DNA from: Agrostemma githago
Lineage: Eukaryota > Streptophyta > Magnoliopsida > Caryophyllales > Caryophyllaceae
Assembly: GCA_958450325.1 (NCBI GenBank)
Contig: OY288245.1
Span: 66,141,441 to 66,205,440, forward strand
Length of the DNA: 64,000 nt
Direction of reading: 5' to 3'
The notes under the pieces were generated by a model. The model saw only the letters and a list, made by a program, of their open reading frames with translations. It was not told the origin of the DNA and did not search any database. The position numbers were made by a program, and so were the translations under genes. Below, one piece after another: positions 43,464 to 54,849 of this stretch; position 1 is the stretch's first letter, and each line of letters begins with the position of its first letter.

Positions 43464-45137
43464 GTTAGGGGGAAGTCGGGATTCGGAAATTGGGGTCTAA
43501 GAATCTCGGAATCGGGTTTTAGTCACAACGTCGATAAAGGGAGAATGCCACCTTTCGGTTTTTTCACCCAACCCACCTAAAAACCCGCTTTCGCGGCGAA
43601 AAAGGGTAAGTCTCAATTCAAGGTAACTCCTACCCCGAGTTTCCCCATATTGATAAGAGTGAGTCAAGGTCAACCTAGCCGCGGTTCCAAAAACCTGAAA
43701 TTGATAAATCAACAAGCAAACAACACACCATCATCCCTCAATTCAAATAATCCAAGTCCTCATCCCTAAACCCCTCAACAAGAAATTTACTCACTATTTA
43801 TAATGGAAAACAACAAAACATTAACAAAGGAGAAAACAACTAAAACATGCATGTTAACTAAATCTAAAGAAAATAACAACAAAACGACAAGGAAATTACG
43901 ATCTAACAATATAAACTAGAGAATAATCTAGAACAACATAAATAAAATCTAGAGATTAGAGAGTGGAAGAGAAATATATCAACTATGAAGATCTACAATA
44001 AATAAGAAGATTGCATAAATAAAGGTTGAATCTTGATGAGGAGAATAAAGAGATTTGTCACTAATTCCTTGATAAACCCCAAAAATCTTCAAATAAAACT
44101 TGATGTAATAATCTTCTACAAACTTGAGTAAATCTAGAGAATTGTTGATGAAAACTATGTAGATCTACTACTAAATTACTATGAAACTACTAAAGTTGTA
44201 GAGAATTACTACTAGAATACTACTAGATTGTTCTACTAAGAGGATGGTGTAACTACACTAACCAAAGGAGGCACACTTAAGGCACAAATTGAAATGAAAA
44301 AACCAAGGGTTACTATATATAATAAGCCCTTAATGGGTCACACAATCTTAGCCCATAATCTAATCCTTGCCCATTAGTGAGACTTTTTCCTTTGAGATGA
44401 AACTTTGCCCAATGAGTCTTCATGGGGTGAAACTTCGCCCTGCGGCTTGACAAATTAATCCCACCGGGTGAAATTTTACCCGGTGAAATTTTCTTCTCAT
44501 TTTGCGGTTTTTGGCGCTTTTCTCCATCGGGCGAAATTTCATCCGGTGGGCGAAATTTCGCCCTGTGAACTTTTTTTTCCGAAATGGCAATCTGGGGAGG
44601 AACACCATCTGGCGAAATTTTGCCCGGTCAAATTCTCATCGGGTGAAATTTCGCCCTGTGACTTCAGAGGGCCATAACTCTCTTGTTTGAACTTCGATTG
44701 GAGCGTGTGTTATGTCGTTAGAAAGCTAATAAGATAAGCTTTCACCTCCAATTGGAATCGCTTCGATCCAAGGTCTACAACTCTAGATATATTCATTTGA
44801 AGTTCGACCTCTCCGGTGAAGATGCCCAATGGACTTATAGTTTTTCCTTTTCGCTCAAGGTTTCACCTCTTGGGTTTGAACTTTGGATCTTAAGTTTCTT
44901 GCTTTGCTTTTCAGATGGTATTCCCCTCTCTTTCATGCTCATAGAAGCTCGGACACGTTTTTGGTCGAAAATCCTATCAAAATTGACAGAAAACTACCAA
45001 AAACACGTAAAATGAAAAACAGAGACGCTAATGCGAGAAATACTCAAAATATGGCAATAATCGCACTTTATTCTCGCAAAACGGGGGAAAAAAGGGCTTA
45101 AATGGGAGGAAAAACGGTCTAAATTTGACACACAACA
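43464..45137 (-). repeat. 3' LTR of Athila copy R, inner piece
   Basis: Continues the LTR from the Tat insertion to its start TGTTGTGTG at 45137. With 30566-30802 it totals about 1911 bp, against 1903 bp for the 5' LTR. Palindromes of the GGGTGAAATTTCACCC family lie at 44400-44665. Confidence 0.9.
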
Positions 45138-45174
45138 ATTCCCCCACACTAAACCGTTGCTCGTCCTCAAGCAA
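45138..45174 (-). promoter_or_regulatory. 3' polypurine tract with AGGA-loop hairpin (copy R)
   Basis: On the minus strand TTGCTTG-AGGA-CGAGCAA (45174-45157; one T-G pair), then TTTAGTGTGGGGGAATTG against the LTR. Same structure as 5005-5041. Confidence 0.85.
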
Positions 45175-46826
45175 AGACACAAAAAGAAATTACATAATAC
45201 TACTAGGCTAAACTACGCTAAGCCGATACGGGGCAATTAACGGGCCCGCTCCGTCCCTTCAACTCACATCGAAATACCCATGAGGTAGAGTACTCCCATG
45301 CAAGGCAAGTTGGGGCTTGCTCAAAATGGTGGATGCGACTAAACACACAAAAACACATAACACGAAAGAATAAACGCATCCAAAGCAAAAATAAAACACC
45401 GAATCTCTCATCAAGACGGCGAAGAAGACACCGATTACTCACCTAAAACAACCATAAACTTTCCAAGATAGATTATCCAAGTAGACAAGGACCAAAGCCT
45501 AATACTATGACAATTAAGCAATGTAAATGTTGATAACTTAGCTAGGTCCTCCTAATCTTCTAAAGGGGTACTACGGGGCGTTTAACGGAGTGGAAAAAGT
45601 GAACCATGGATTCGTTCGACACTGTAGGTAGGTGCAGTCCCGCTCTCTTTGTTTAAGGCCAAGAGGGTCGTTCCAAACTCGAATTTCCTAAATTAGCCCA
45701 AATAAAAAGGTGGAGTGTTTACAATTTTTGGGGTGGATCGACTAATTACCGCTATCTTCCTTCCTCGGGACTAGGTCCTCTAGTAGGCACTTCACTGCAA
45801 AAGTCGATCAAAGGCTTTTTTCTTCTTTTTTTTCTTTCTTTTTTTTTCTTTTTTTTTTTGAAGGAGATGTTTTTGATGATATGATTTCATTTGAAGCTCC
45901 TTTTCTCTCCCTTGTTTTTCATATTTTTGTGCCATTTTCTCTTGCTTTGGTTTGTCTCTTTTTTTGGCTCTTTGATGTGGTTTGTAACCAAATATTTGGG
46001 TTTCATTTTTTTTTGTAAACTTATTGTGTGGTGTATGGGTGAAAGGATGAATAGGTACTCGGAAACGGGCCCATCCCCGGATAACCTACAAAAAATGGAG
46101 AATTTTGACTAAAGGTGCAATGGTCATCATTCGAACAAGGTCACCTAGAAGACGGGATGCGGAAACCAAGGCCTAACTCCTCCATGGGTGGTCAAGGTGG
46201 TCCAATGCAAACCCCGAAGCAAACCTCTAGTAGAAAAGGTGGACTCAAGCTAAGGATCAACAAGTTCATTGATTTAGGTCATTCTACTAGATTAAGGTCC
46301 AAAATCTACAATGGGTTATCCATGATGGAATGTACTCTTGCAATAAGTTTGTAATTGGGTTTTCGAAAACATTTAGTCCTAGACACGCTATACAAAAGCA
46401 AAAGGGACACACGAAGAAGAAAAGGCAAATAAAAAAAACACGAGTAAAGTCATGCACTTCGTACTCCATCGACATTCAAGCACAAAAATCAACCACAACA
46501 CTCAAAATGCTCATCTCTTCTAGAGCCTCCCAATAGCAACAACCTAACTCCTCTACGAAAGTAAAGAAGAAAGCGGAGAGGACAAAAGTTACCGAGCGGG
46601 ACGCTTCCAGAATCTTCAAATTGTGCTATCAAGGTGGTGGTTATCCTGTAAGAGTAGAGAACAGGACTATACAAAAGACACGAAAACATAACGAAAACGA
46701 GAAAAGAAAAAGGGAAAAAGAAAAGGAAAATAAAAAGAAAATATTTTTGGTTTTTCAGAATTTTTCAATTTTTATGGTTTTTGGAAAGATTTTTGAAAAG
46801 CAAAAGAATAGTAGATCCCCCCCCCC
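45175..46826 (-). other. Non-coding 3' region of Athila copy R
   Basis: Counterpart of 3340-5004 in copy L, including the long A/T run near 45830-45860. No credible ORF. Confidence 0.6.
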
Positions 46827-46858
46827 CACACTAAAACTGTGCATTGTCCTCAATGCAC
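46821..46858 (-). promoter_or_regulatory. Internal polypurine tract with AGGA-loop hairpin (copy R)
   Basis: GTGCATTG-AGGA-CAATGCAC (46858-46839) followed by TTTTAGTGTGGGGGGG. The G run is longer than in copy L (11 versus 5 Gs). Spacing to the LTR is about 1.7 kb, as in copy L. Confidence 0.7.
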
Positions 46859-47419
46859 GAGTAGGGGAAAAGATCGAAAAATATGGAAAAGGAAAAATAA
46901 GAAAAATCTTTTTGGATTTTTATAATTTTTCAAATGTTTTTGGATTTTTCGAAATTTTTGAAGAAAGAAAAAAAACGAAAAGAAAACGATAAAAGGGTGG
47001 CGGGCCTAGGTGCAACCACATCACCTAGACCCTAGCCAAGTGGCTAAGAAAATGAGAATAAAATAAAAGAAAAGAAATAAAAAGAAAGGATGAAAAATGG
47101 GCGTAGGTGTAGTCACATCACCTAGCCCGGATTAATAAAAAAATTAAGAAAATGAGAAGAATTTGGATTTTCAAAAGGTCAATGGTGTAATCACATTGCC
47201 TAATGACCGGGAGCAATACCAAGGTCGCTTTGGCCGCAACAATCGAACAATGAGACAGCTTGCAAAGTTATGTTAGAGGTAAATCAATCACAATGACAAT
47301 AGGATAAAAGGAACAAGAACGAAATCAACCAAAGACATGCAATTATAGATGATTAAAGACTCACCGACCCAACCCACACACAAATACACAACACCGAATT
47401 CGGGAGAAGGTCTAGTTTG
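46859..47419 (-). other. Non-coding stretch downstream of the extra ORF (copy R)
   Basis: Counterpart of 2732-3298, with three repeats of the form TAGGTG(C/T)A..CACAT. No gene. Confidence 0.55.
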
Positions 47420-48611
47420 AATGATTATCCGACGCAAATTAAGCGCTAGGAGACCCATAGAAAAAGGGTATACCCTCGGAGGATGACTCAGGAGAAAACT
47501 CCTCCGGACCGTCGCTAAGCGAGAGGGCAAAGTCGGATTCAATCTAACATAGGTCATAGATCGTACGACCTTTGGGCAACGTGTAGTCCGCATACTCCCA
47601 AACTCCCCTTCCTCCCGCCTTAGTCTTGGTTAGTCGGAATTCACCGGGACCCAAGGGTAGGTTCCAATTGTGGTGAATAAGGATAGTGGTTCGGTGTGTG
47701 TTCGGAACTATTAAAGCTCTTCCACGGCTAATGTAGACGAGGCGCTGATGAGGTACATGAAAAATCCAAGTCGGAAAATAGGCCTCGTCAAGCCATATGG
47801 AATTGTCTAGTGGGGTGAGGTGGTCGGTCGAATAACCCAATTTGTTCGCAATTACTGTCACAAGACCTCCACAATCTAAGGAGGGGCGTTGGGTGACAAT
47901 GATACGGTGGAAATGCAACGCCACAACAAATGGTAGGTCTAAGGGGTTAGGGTTACCGAACAAAGAGTCACAAATCAATTGCAAGACACACACATTAAGA
48001 GTATAAATATTATCGGCCGAGGGTAACAAGCAGTGGGAGAGCATCTCGCAAAAATAGCGAATTGCGGGGTTACGAATTTCCGAGGCAAAGGATAAGTTAG
48101 CTTCGTAACCCCCTTTACAGCGTGATATGTGCTTCCAAAGACCTCTCCTAGATACACAGGATTGTATGTTGCTCGAGGGTTCACTAAGTCCGGTATCCGA
48201 TGAGGGTAGGCTTAGCACTAGGCCGAACTCGAAAATAGTCAAACGATGGGGTTTGCCGAATAGTCTAAACTTGATCGCTCTTGGTGTGGTCGGATTGTCA
48301 ATGGCAAAAGTTCCTAGGAACTCGCAAGTAAGGTCTTTATAGGTGAAGGCCGCGAGGCTAAGGAGCTCTCTAGTTCCGGTCCTTGACGATAATTCTTTAA
48401 TATCGTCTACTATTCCTAGATTGGTCATTGTGTGGGGACAAGGCCACCTAGTGCTCTGAAAGATCTTTTCAGAGAAGGTCTGAGACAAAGAAGTATTAAG
48501 ACAAGGTAAATGTTTAGGCTTAGAAGACTTAGAAGATGTAGAACATGTAGAAGATTCAGAAGTCGAAGCCATACCTTGCTTACGAGCGGCTCGCCTTGCT
48601 CTTGTCTCCAT
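47420..48611 (-). pseudogene. Extra 3' ORF of Athila copy R, with nonsense codon
   Basis: Starts METRARRAARKQGMAST at 48611 and stays open through the region where copy L is frameshifted (NVCVLQLICDSLFGNPNPLD). It stops at a TAG at 47544-47546, where copy L has GAG; the acidic tail then continues in frame to about 47420. The protein is the same family as at 1530-2731, with STRWPCPHTMTNLG, GEFRLTKTK and KGRTIYDLC. Each copy is therefore broken once, at different places. No membrane anchor is evident. Confidence 0.8.
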
Positions 48612-48924
48612 AATAATAGATTTGCAAGAATCCAAAAACTTTAGTTTCACCTCTTCAAGCACCCAAAATAATCACCCAAGATGGAGAGGCGGTATGAATG
48701 TGGTTGGGGTATAGTGGTTTGATTTTATGAGGAGTGATAAGGTGAAATGAATGTGAGGTGAAAGTGATATAAATAAAGGTAGTTGAGGAGGGAAATGAAA
48801 GTTTTTAAAATAGATTGTAAATATTTGGTGTTTATGTTTTGGAGGGAAAGTTATGTTGGTTATTTGGGAATGAGGGAATTGATATTGTAGTGAGAAAAGG
48901 TGAATAGGTGGTCCGGCCAAAGTC

Positions 48925-49275
48925 GCCGGGTGAAGTTTCACATGGTGAAGCGTCATCGGGTGAAATTTCACCCGATGGGTTTTCGTTGTGAAAATATCAT
49001 CTTGCAAAATTTTCCACCGGGTGAAGTTTCACCCGGTGAAATTCTCATCGAGCGAAATTTCGCCCGATGGTATCTCGTCAATTCTGGCAAATCTGGCAAT
49101 TCTGGGATTTTTTTCGTAAGGTAAAATTTTGCCCGGTGATGACCTCATCGGGCGAAATTTCACCCGACGGCAAATCTTCAGCAAATCCTTCAGCGTGGCA
49201 AAATTCCATCGGGTGAAATTTCACCCGACGGAAAACCTTCAATAATCTCACCGGGGGAAGTTTCGCCCGGCGGTC
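48925..49275. repeat. Palindrome cluster (copy R)
   Basis: At least seven palindromes of the same family. The one at 48954-48977 is perfect over 24 bp (CATCGGG ... CCCGATG). Others have CACCGGG ... CCCGGTG, so the outer pair also switches C-G to T-A together. One near 49150 is mixed. Confidence 0.9.
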
Positions 49276-49569
49276 TTGTACACTTCATTTTTCCGTCTTG
49301 CATCGTGGCTCTTCAATAATCACCTAAAATTTCAAATAACGACACGACTCACATTACATAATCAATATCTCCCCCAAACATGCTTGTGGTCTTCAAACTA
49401 AGCTTCATAACTTCTCCAAAAGCTTGATCTTCATCCAAATAATTGCTCCACGACGAAATCCAAGTTCATCCATTGTTTTCAAGCTAACAAAGCTAACAAA
49501 CACAAAGAAATATGATACATATATACAAGGTGGTTGTTGAGGATACCACCAAACCTACATCAAATTGAG

Positions 49570-50061
49570 AGGAGGTTAACCAATGCTCCCCAACGGGAGC
49601 TCACCAAGTTTCTCGGTAACAAAGGTCTCACGAACGTGACTGGCATGATAAATCTTTAAGCGTTGTCCGTTAACCATAAACTTCCCGGTTTTTGGGCTTG
49701 AGATTTCAATTGATCCATATGGTTGCACCTTGGTCACCTCGAATGGACCCGACCATTTTGATTTCAACTTACCGGGGAAAAACTCATTCGAGTTTTCAAG
49801 TAAATAGCAATTCAATGCTCTTAGAAGTAGATCAAATAATCTTGCATGGAACTCAAAGAAATGACAATAGAAAGCATTGATGCACAAAGATAGCACATAA
49901 ACATAAGAGGTCAAAGCAAATAATAGAGTATCCATCATACCTCTATGTTCAAAAGGCGCTTTCATGTTGTTAAACTCCTTATGTGAGTGAGGAAGGAATA
50001 TCAAAGAGGATGGAGGATATATGGTGTAGGAACCATTCAAGTCAAGCTCAAATGAGGCTTG
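49570..50061 (-). pseudogene. Integrase tail of Athila copy R, separated by a stop
   Basis: Continues the gag frame after a TGA at 50062-50064. It contains the hydrophobic stretch LLFALTSYVYVLSLCINAFY and then the integrase-tail motif KLKSKWSGPFEVTKVQPYGS ... GQRLKIYHASHVRETF. One codon is missing relative to copy L (FNNMK versus FNNDMK). No integrase core is present upstream. Confidence 0.75.
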
Positions 50062-51726
50062 TCAAGAGGTAAGGAGAGACATTTTATCAAGAAGGTGAGG
50101 GTAAAAGAAGTCATCCTTAGACAATACCTCAATAATGATCACATTTGAGCTCTCCTCATTCTTTCCATTATCACTCAAAGTCTCATACTTCTCAATAAAG
50201 TGGGTCTTAGGAGCTTCTCCATAATTCGCTCCATCATAAAACATCTCACCCTCTTCACTTCTAACTCCCTCTATCATGCGCTCAAATAGAGGATTATGCA
50301 TTGCAACCTCACATAAGCTCTCAATTGTCGGATTTTCAAAGATTTTGGTCATGGAAAGCTCAATAGGCTTAGCACAAGTGGTTGTAGGTATGTCCTCAAA
50401 TTTACTCTCATCATCAACAAAGTGAGGGATGCAATAATTCTCATGGGAAAGAATGGGGTTCTCAACCTCCATTAACACACAATCATCATCCCTCTTCATG
50501 TCAAGAACATCACAAGACATACTCACAATTTCCTCATTATAAGGCTCATCAACACCCTCAAATTCCTCAACAAGAGTCTCCTCACTAACCTCATCACCAA
50601 CACATCTCCTACTCCCAAGATTATCATCAAGTGTCACATTTAAAGGCTTGGAGCTAATATCATGTTGCATAGAAGAGGAGTTTATTAGCTCAAGCACATC
50701 ATCATTACAAGATACATTGACATCATCACAATTCTTACATGACTCCATAAAATCATTATCAAGAGCATCATTATCAATCAAAAGCAATGGAGAATCATGC
50801 ACGATACATGTATTCAAAGGGAGAGGGGGAGCATGTTGGGATTGAACAATATGCACATAATCTTCTTCATCCTCTTCTTCTTCTTCATATATTATATCCA
50901 AATTAGAAAGGGGTGGAGGTGAAGAGGAAGCATTAAATTCATGTTTTACATCATCACAAATGGCATAAGGTGAAGAATCATGCAAATTATTCACAAAAAT
51001 TGGAGAAAAGTTAACAAGAGAGGATTGAACATTGCAAACAAGAGAGGAAGATTCAACTCTCGGTTCTCTCAAAGGTGTCACTCTCCCATATCCCTCACGG
51101 GCATCGGTTCTAGCCACTTTCTCAAGCAATAATCTCGCCTCATCATCACCTAATTCATAAAAGTTATCACCGGCCGAAACATGAATCAAGTCTCTAACGT
51201 GTTCAAGCAAGTTGTCAAAGAATATTATGGTGGTTAGCCAAACCGGAATCCCATGGCGTGGGCAATATGTCAATAAATCTCGAAATCTCTCCCAAGAATC
51301 ACTTAAACACTCAAACTCACCTTGTTCAAAGGTAAGGATCTCTCGTCTAAGTTTATTGGTCTTGTGATGTGGGAAGAAGTGGTTTAGAAAGGCTTGAACG
51401 AGTTCATCCAAAGTACAAAATGTGTTAGGATAAGAACGTAGCCATTTCTTGGCTTTACCTCCAAGGGTGAAAGGAAAAGCTAAGAGTTTAAAGGTGTTGA
51501 TTGGCAAGCCATTCTTCCTCGCAACTAAACAATTTGTATGAAATTCCGCAAGGTGTTCAAGCACATTTTCATTAGGCAATCCCCAAAACATATCTCTTTG
51601 AAGCACCGTGATAAACACTTGATCCACCTCAAATTTCGCTCTATCCTCATCTCTAATGGTAATAGGTGAGGTAACCATGTGGTCATAGAGTCTACTATGG
51701 TCGGCTAAGGTCATCATGAGAGACAT
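50062..51726 (-). CDS. Athila gag-like protein (copy R)
   Basis: About 554 residues from the ATG at 51726 (MSLMMTLADH); the frame is open a little further up, but that part runs toward the primer site. Residues ~20-190 are a Retrotrans_gag domain of Athila type: FWGLPNENVLEHLAEFHTNC, LLAFPFTLGGKAKKWLRSYP, FLNHFFPHHKTNKLRREI, WERFRDLLTYCPRHGIP. The rest is acidic and repetitive (YEEEEEDEEDYVH), with no zinc knuckle and no protease. It stops at TGA (50062-50064), which in copy L is TTA, so the copy L frame runs straight into the integrase tail. Gag forms the particle that packages element RNA; this copy's gag domain itself looks undamaged. Confidence 0.8.
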   Translation of the reverse strand: MSLMMTLADHSRLYDHMVTSPITIRDEDRAKFEVDQVFITVLQRDMFWGLPNENVLEHLAEFHTNCLVARKNGLPINTFKLLAFPFTLGGKAKKWLRSYPNTFCTLDELVQAFLNHFFPHHKTNKLRREILTFEQGEFECLSDSWERFRDLLTYCPRHGIPVWLTTIIFFDNLLEHVRDLIHVSAGDNFYELGDDEARLLLEKVARTDAREGYGRVTPLREPRVESSSLVCNVQSSLVNFSPIFVNNLHDSSPYAICDDVKHEFNASSSPPPLSNLDIIYEEEEEDEEDYVHIVQSQHAPPLPLNTCIVHDSPLLLIDNDALDNDFMESCKNCDDVNVSCNDDVLELINSSSMQHDISSKPLNVTLDDNLGSRRCVGDEVSEETLVEEFEGVDEPYNEEIVSMSCDVLDMKRDDDCVLMEVENPILSHENYCIPHFVDDESKFEDIPTTTCAKPIELSMTKIFENPTIESLCEVAMHNPLFERMIEGVRSEEGEMFYDGANYGEAPKTHFIEKYETLSDNGKNEESSNVIIIEVLSKDDFFYPHLLDKMSLLTS

Positions 51727-51862
51727 AAAAGGGATTGGCCAACAAATGAGATGAATGCAAGAGGCAAGCAATAAGATCACCAAGAAGCAAATAAAAAGAC
51801 TAACTTTTAGTTGTTTTTTTTTACCCGGACACAATGACTAAAACTCAATTAACTATCGCCGC

Positions 51863-51880
51863 TCCCCGACAACGGCGCCA
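51863..51880 (-). promoter_or_regulatory. Primer-binding site of Athila copy R
   Basis: TGGCGCCGTTGTCGGGGA, three bases (AAA) after the 5' LTR end GGCGATCA. This is the usual Athila/Tat primer site, one base off TGGCGCCGTTGCCGGGGA (tRNA-Asp type). Confidence 0.92.
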
Positions 51881-51883
51881 TTT

Positions 51884-53786
51884 TGATCGCCTTCCAATCA
51901 GATCGGTCGTTAACGAAGGACGGGGGATCAAACGATATTTGTAAGACTCGAGATTACACAAAAACAAACAAGTATTCGTGGTAAGTCGAGGTCGGTCCAC
52001 AAGGAACGGAGTGCAATTGAGTAAGAGAAGCGTGTTTGGGGTCTAAAAAGGGGGTTTTAAGTGTCGAGTCTACACTAAAACGCAATAAATAACTAGAGAT
52101 GATCAATTAAGGAGAAAGGTGTTAGGGGGAAGTCGAGATTCGGAAATTGGGGTCTAAGAATCTTGGATCGGATTTTAGTCACAATGTCGATAAAGGGAGA
52201 ATGCCACCTTTCGGTTTTTTCACCCAACCCACCTAAAAACCCGCTTTCGCGGCGAAAAAGGGTAAGTCTCAATTCAAGGTAACTCCTACCCCGAGTTTCC
52301 CCATATTGATAAGAGTGAGTCAAGGTCAACCTAGCCGTGGTTCTAAGTCAACAAAAACACAAAAATCTCAAATTGATAAATCAACAAGCAAACAACCTAC
52401 CATCATCCCTCAATTCAAATAATCCAAGTCCTCATCTCTAAACCCCCCAACAAGAAATTTACTCACTATTCATATTGAAAAATAACAAAACATTAACAAA
52501 GGAGAAAACAACTAAAACATGCATGTTAACTAAATCTAAAGAAAATAACAACAAAACGACAAGGAAATTACGATCTAACAATATAAACTAGAGAATAATC
52601 TAGAACAACATAAATAAAATCTAGAGATTAGAGAGTGAAAGAGAAATATATCAGCTATGAAGATCTACAATAAATAAGAAGATTTCATAAATAAAGGTTG
52701 AATCTTGATGAGGAGAATAAAGAGATTTGTCACTTATCCCTTGATAAACCCCAAAAATCTTCAAATAAAACTTGATGTAATAATCTTCTACAAACTTGAG
52801 TAAATCTAGAGAATTGTTGATGAAAACTATGTAGATCTACTACTAAATTACTATGAAACTACTAAAGTTGTAGAGAATTACTACTAGAATACAACTAGAT
52901 TGTTCTACTAAGAGGATGGTGTAACTACACTAACCTAACGAGACACACTTAAGGCACAAATTGAAATGAAAACCTAGGGTTACTATATATAAGCCTTGCC
53001 CATTAGTGAGACTTTGTTCTTTGAGATGAAACTTTGCCCAATGAGTCTTCATGGGGTGAAACTTCGCCCTGCGGCTTGACGAATTAATCCCACCGGGTGA
53101 AATTTCACCAGTGAAATTTCTTCTCATTTTGCGGTTTTGGCGCTTTTCTCCATCGGGCGAAATTTCGCCCGGTTATTTTCGCCCGGTGAACTTCATCGGG
53201 TAAAATTTCTCCCGGTGAACTTTTTTGTCCGAAATGACAATCTGGGGAGGAACACCATCTGGCGAAATTTCGCCCGGTCAAATTTTCATCGGGTGAAATT
53301 TTGCCCAGTGACTTCAGAGGGCCATAACTCTCTTGTTTGAACTCTGATTGGGGTGTATAATATGTCGTTTGAAAGCTAAGAAGATAAGCTTTCACCTCCA
53401 ATTAGAATCTCTTCGATCCGAGGTCTAGAACTCTAGATATATTCATTTGAAGTTCGACCTCTCCGGTGAAGATGCCCAATGGACTTATAGTTTTTCCTTT
53501 TCGCTCAAGGTTTCATCTCTTGGGTTTGGACTTTGGATCTTAAGTTGTGTGCTTTGCTTTTCGGACGGTATTCCCCTCTCTTTCATGCTCATAGAAGCTC
53601 GGACACGTTTTTGGTCGAAAATCCTATCAAAATTGACAGAAAACTACCAAAAACACGTAAAATGCAAAACAGAGACCCTAATGCGAGAAATACTCAAAAT
53701 ACGGCGATAATCACACTTTATTCTCGCAAAACGGGGGAAAATGGGCTTAAATGGGAGGAAAAACGGTCTAAATTTGACACACAACA
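51884..53786 (-). repeat. 5' LTR of Athila copy R
   Basis: 1903 bp from TGTTGTGTGTC to GGCGATCA. It contains palindromes of the GGGCGAAATTTCGCCC family at about 53040-53310, some damaged. Confidence 0.92.
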
Positions 53787-53791
53787 ATACT
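53787..53791. repeat. Target-site duplication ATACT, right
   Basis: Twin of 30561-30565. The five bases are the start of ATACTCCGTAT, a motif repeated in the window's AT-rich DNA. Confidence 0.9.
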
Positions 53792-54470
53792 CCGTATTAA
53801 AATTACTGTATTTAATTATTTTTTCATTATTTGAGTAATTTACAATATTAACATTATAATTTTTTGATAATATTTTAATTGTTTTTTTAATGACATGTCA
53901 TTGAAGTAGCGGTCAATCCAAGTTTTGATCCTAAATTATTGTATCATTCCAAGTTTGAGCCAAATGGATCACGGGTCAAAGTTTTAGGGTCTTGACCCTA
54001 AAAAGATGAGATAGGTTTGAGTCGAGTCAAAATTTGACATATGTATTTTCTAATCTAAAAAATCTTATGTCTAATCATCCTAATCCTCTAATTTAGAAAT
54101 AAATTAATTCTCGAAAATACTCTACTAAACAGATAGTTAAACTGAGCACTAAAAAAAGAAAGACGTAAACCATTAATTCATTATATTGGCTTAGACGAAA
54201 GAATATAATTTTATCACGTATTCACGTTACTTAACTCTTTTATAAATAAAATTAATTAAAAATCGTGCGTAGGCACGGATTTTGCACTAGTTGAAGTAAG
54301 AATTGAAGATCACCCAGATTAAGGAAATAACATAAAAGTTCGATCTGGAATGTACCTAAAGCAAAAACTAAGAAAATCTCTACATCTTCTCAACAATTCT
54401 TTAACTTTAATAAGGAAGAAAAAGTGCATAATGAAAAGTAAGTGTATCTCGTCCAAAATACTACACTAAA
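53792..54470. other. Intergenic, no gene recognised
   Basis: AT-rich, no supported ORF. Confidence 0.4.
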
Positions 54471-54475
54471 TAAGA

Positions 54476-54573
54476 TACTCCCTCCGTTCCAATCATTGGT
54501 TTGTCTTTTCTATTGTTTGTAATAATGAGTATTTTAATCAAAGACAAACAAATGAATGAGAAGGAGGGGAGTA
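54476..54573. mobile_element. Short Stowaway-type MITE (98 bp)
   Basis: TACTCCCTCCGTTCCAATCA and TTGGTTTGTCTTT at the left, inverse AAAGACAAACAAATG and GGAGGGGAGTA at the right. Confidence 0.75.
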
Positions 54574-54849
54574 GAAAATAAGCCCAAATATTTCTAATTG
54601 AAATAAATTGTTGCAGTGCTACTCGATTGAGTGCAGTGCAGACACTCGATAGACTAACGCTGAATATCACAGCTTTGCGCGCTCAAATTCAAACGACTGT
54701 CATTTCTTCGTTACTTATCAAAATTGAGCATACGACCTATCGATAAAAAGCAAAAAGAAAGAGATTTCTTTTGAAACATGAAAACTCGATTGGAGTTCTA
54801 TCTAGAACAAAATATATGAACGTTTGAAGTTGACACTTCTACAAGCGAT

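Larger units (their letters stand above)
30566..53786 (-). mobile_element. Athila-type LTR retrotransposon, complete but interrupted (copy R)
   Basis: Both ends and the 5 bp target duplication (ATACT) are present. Minus-strand order: 5' LTR 53786-51884, primer site, gag ORF, integrase tail, palindrome cluster, extra 3' ORF, internal polypurine tract, 3' polypurine tract, 3' LTR. The 3' LTR is cut by a Tat element. Without that insertion the element is about 10.56 kb. The protease-RT-RNase H-integrase core is missing, as in copy L. By eye the two LTRs differ by a few percent over the parts compared. Confidence 0.9.
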
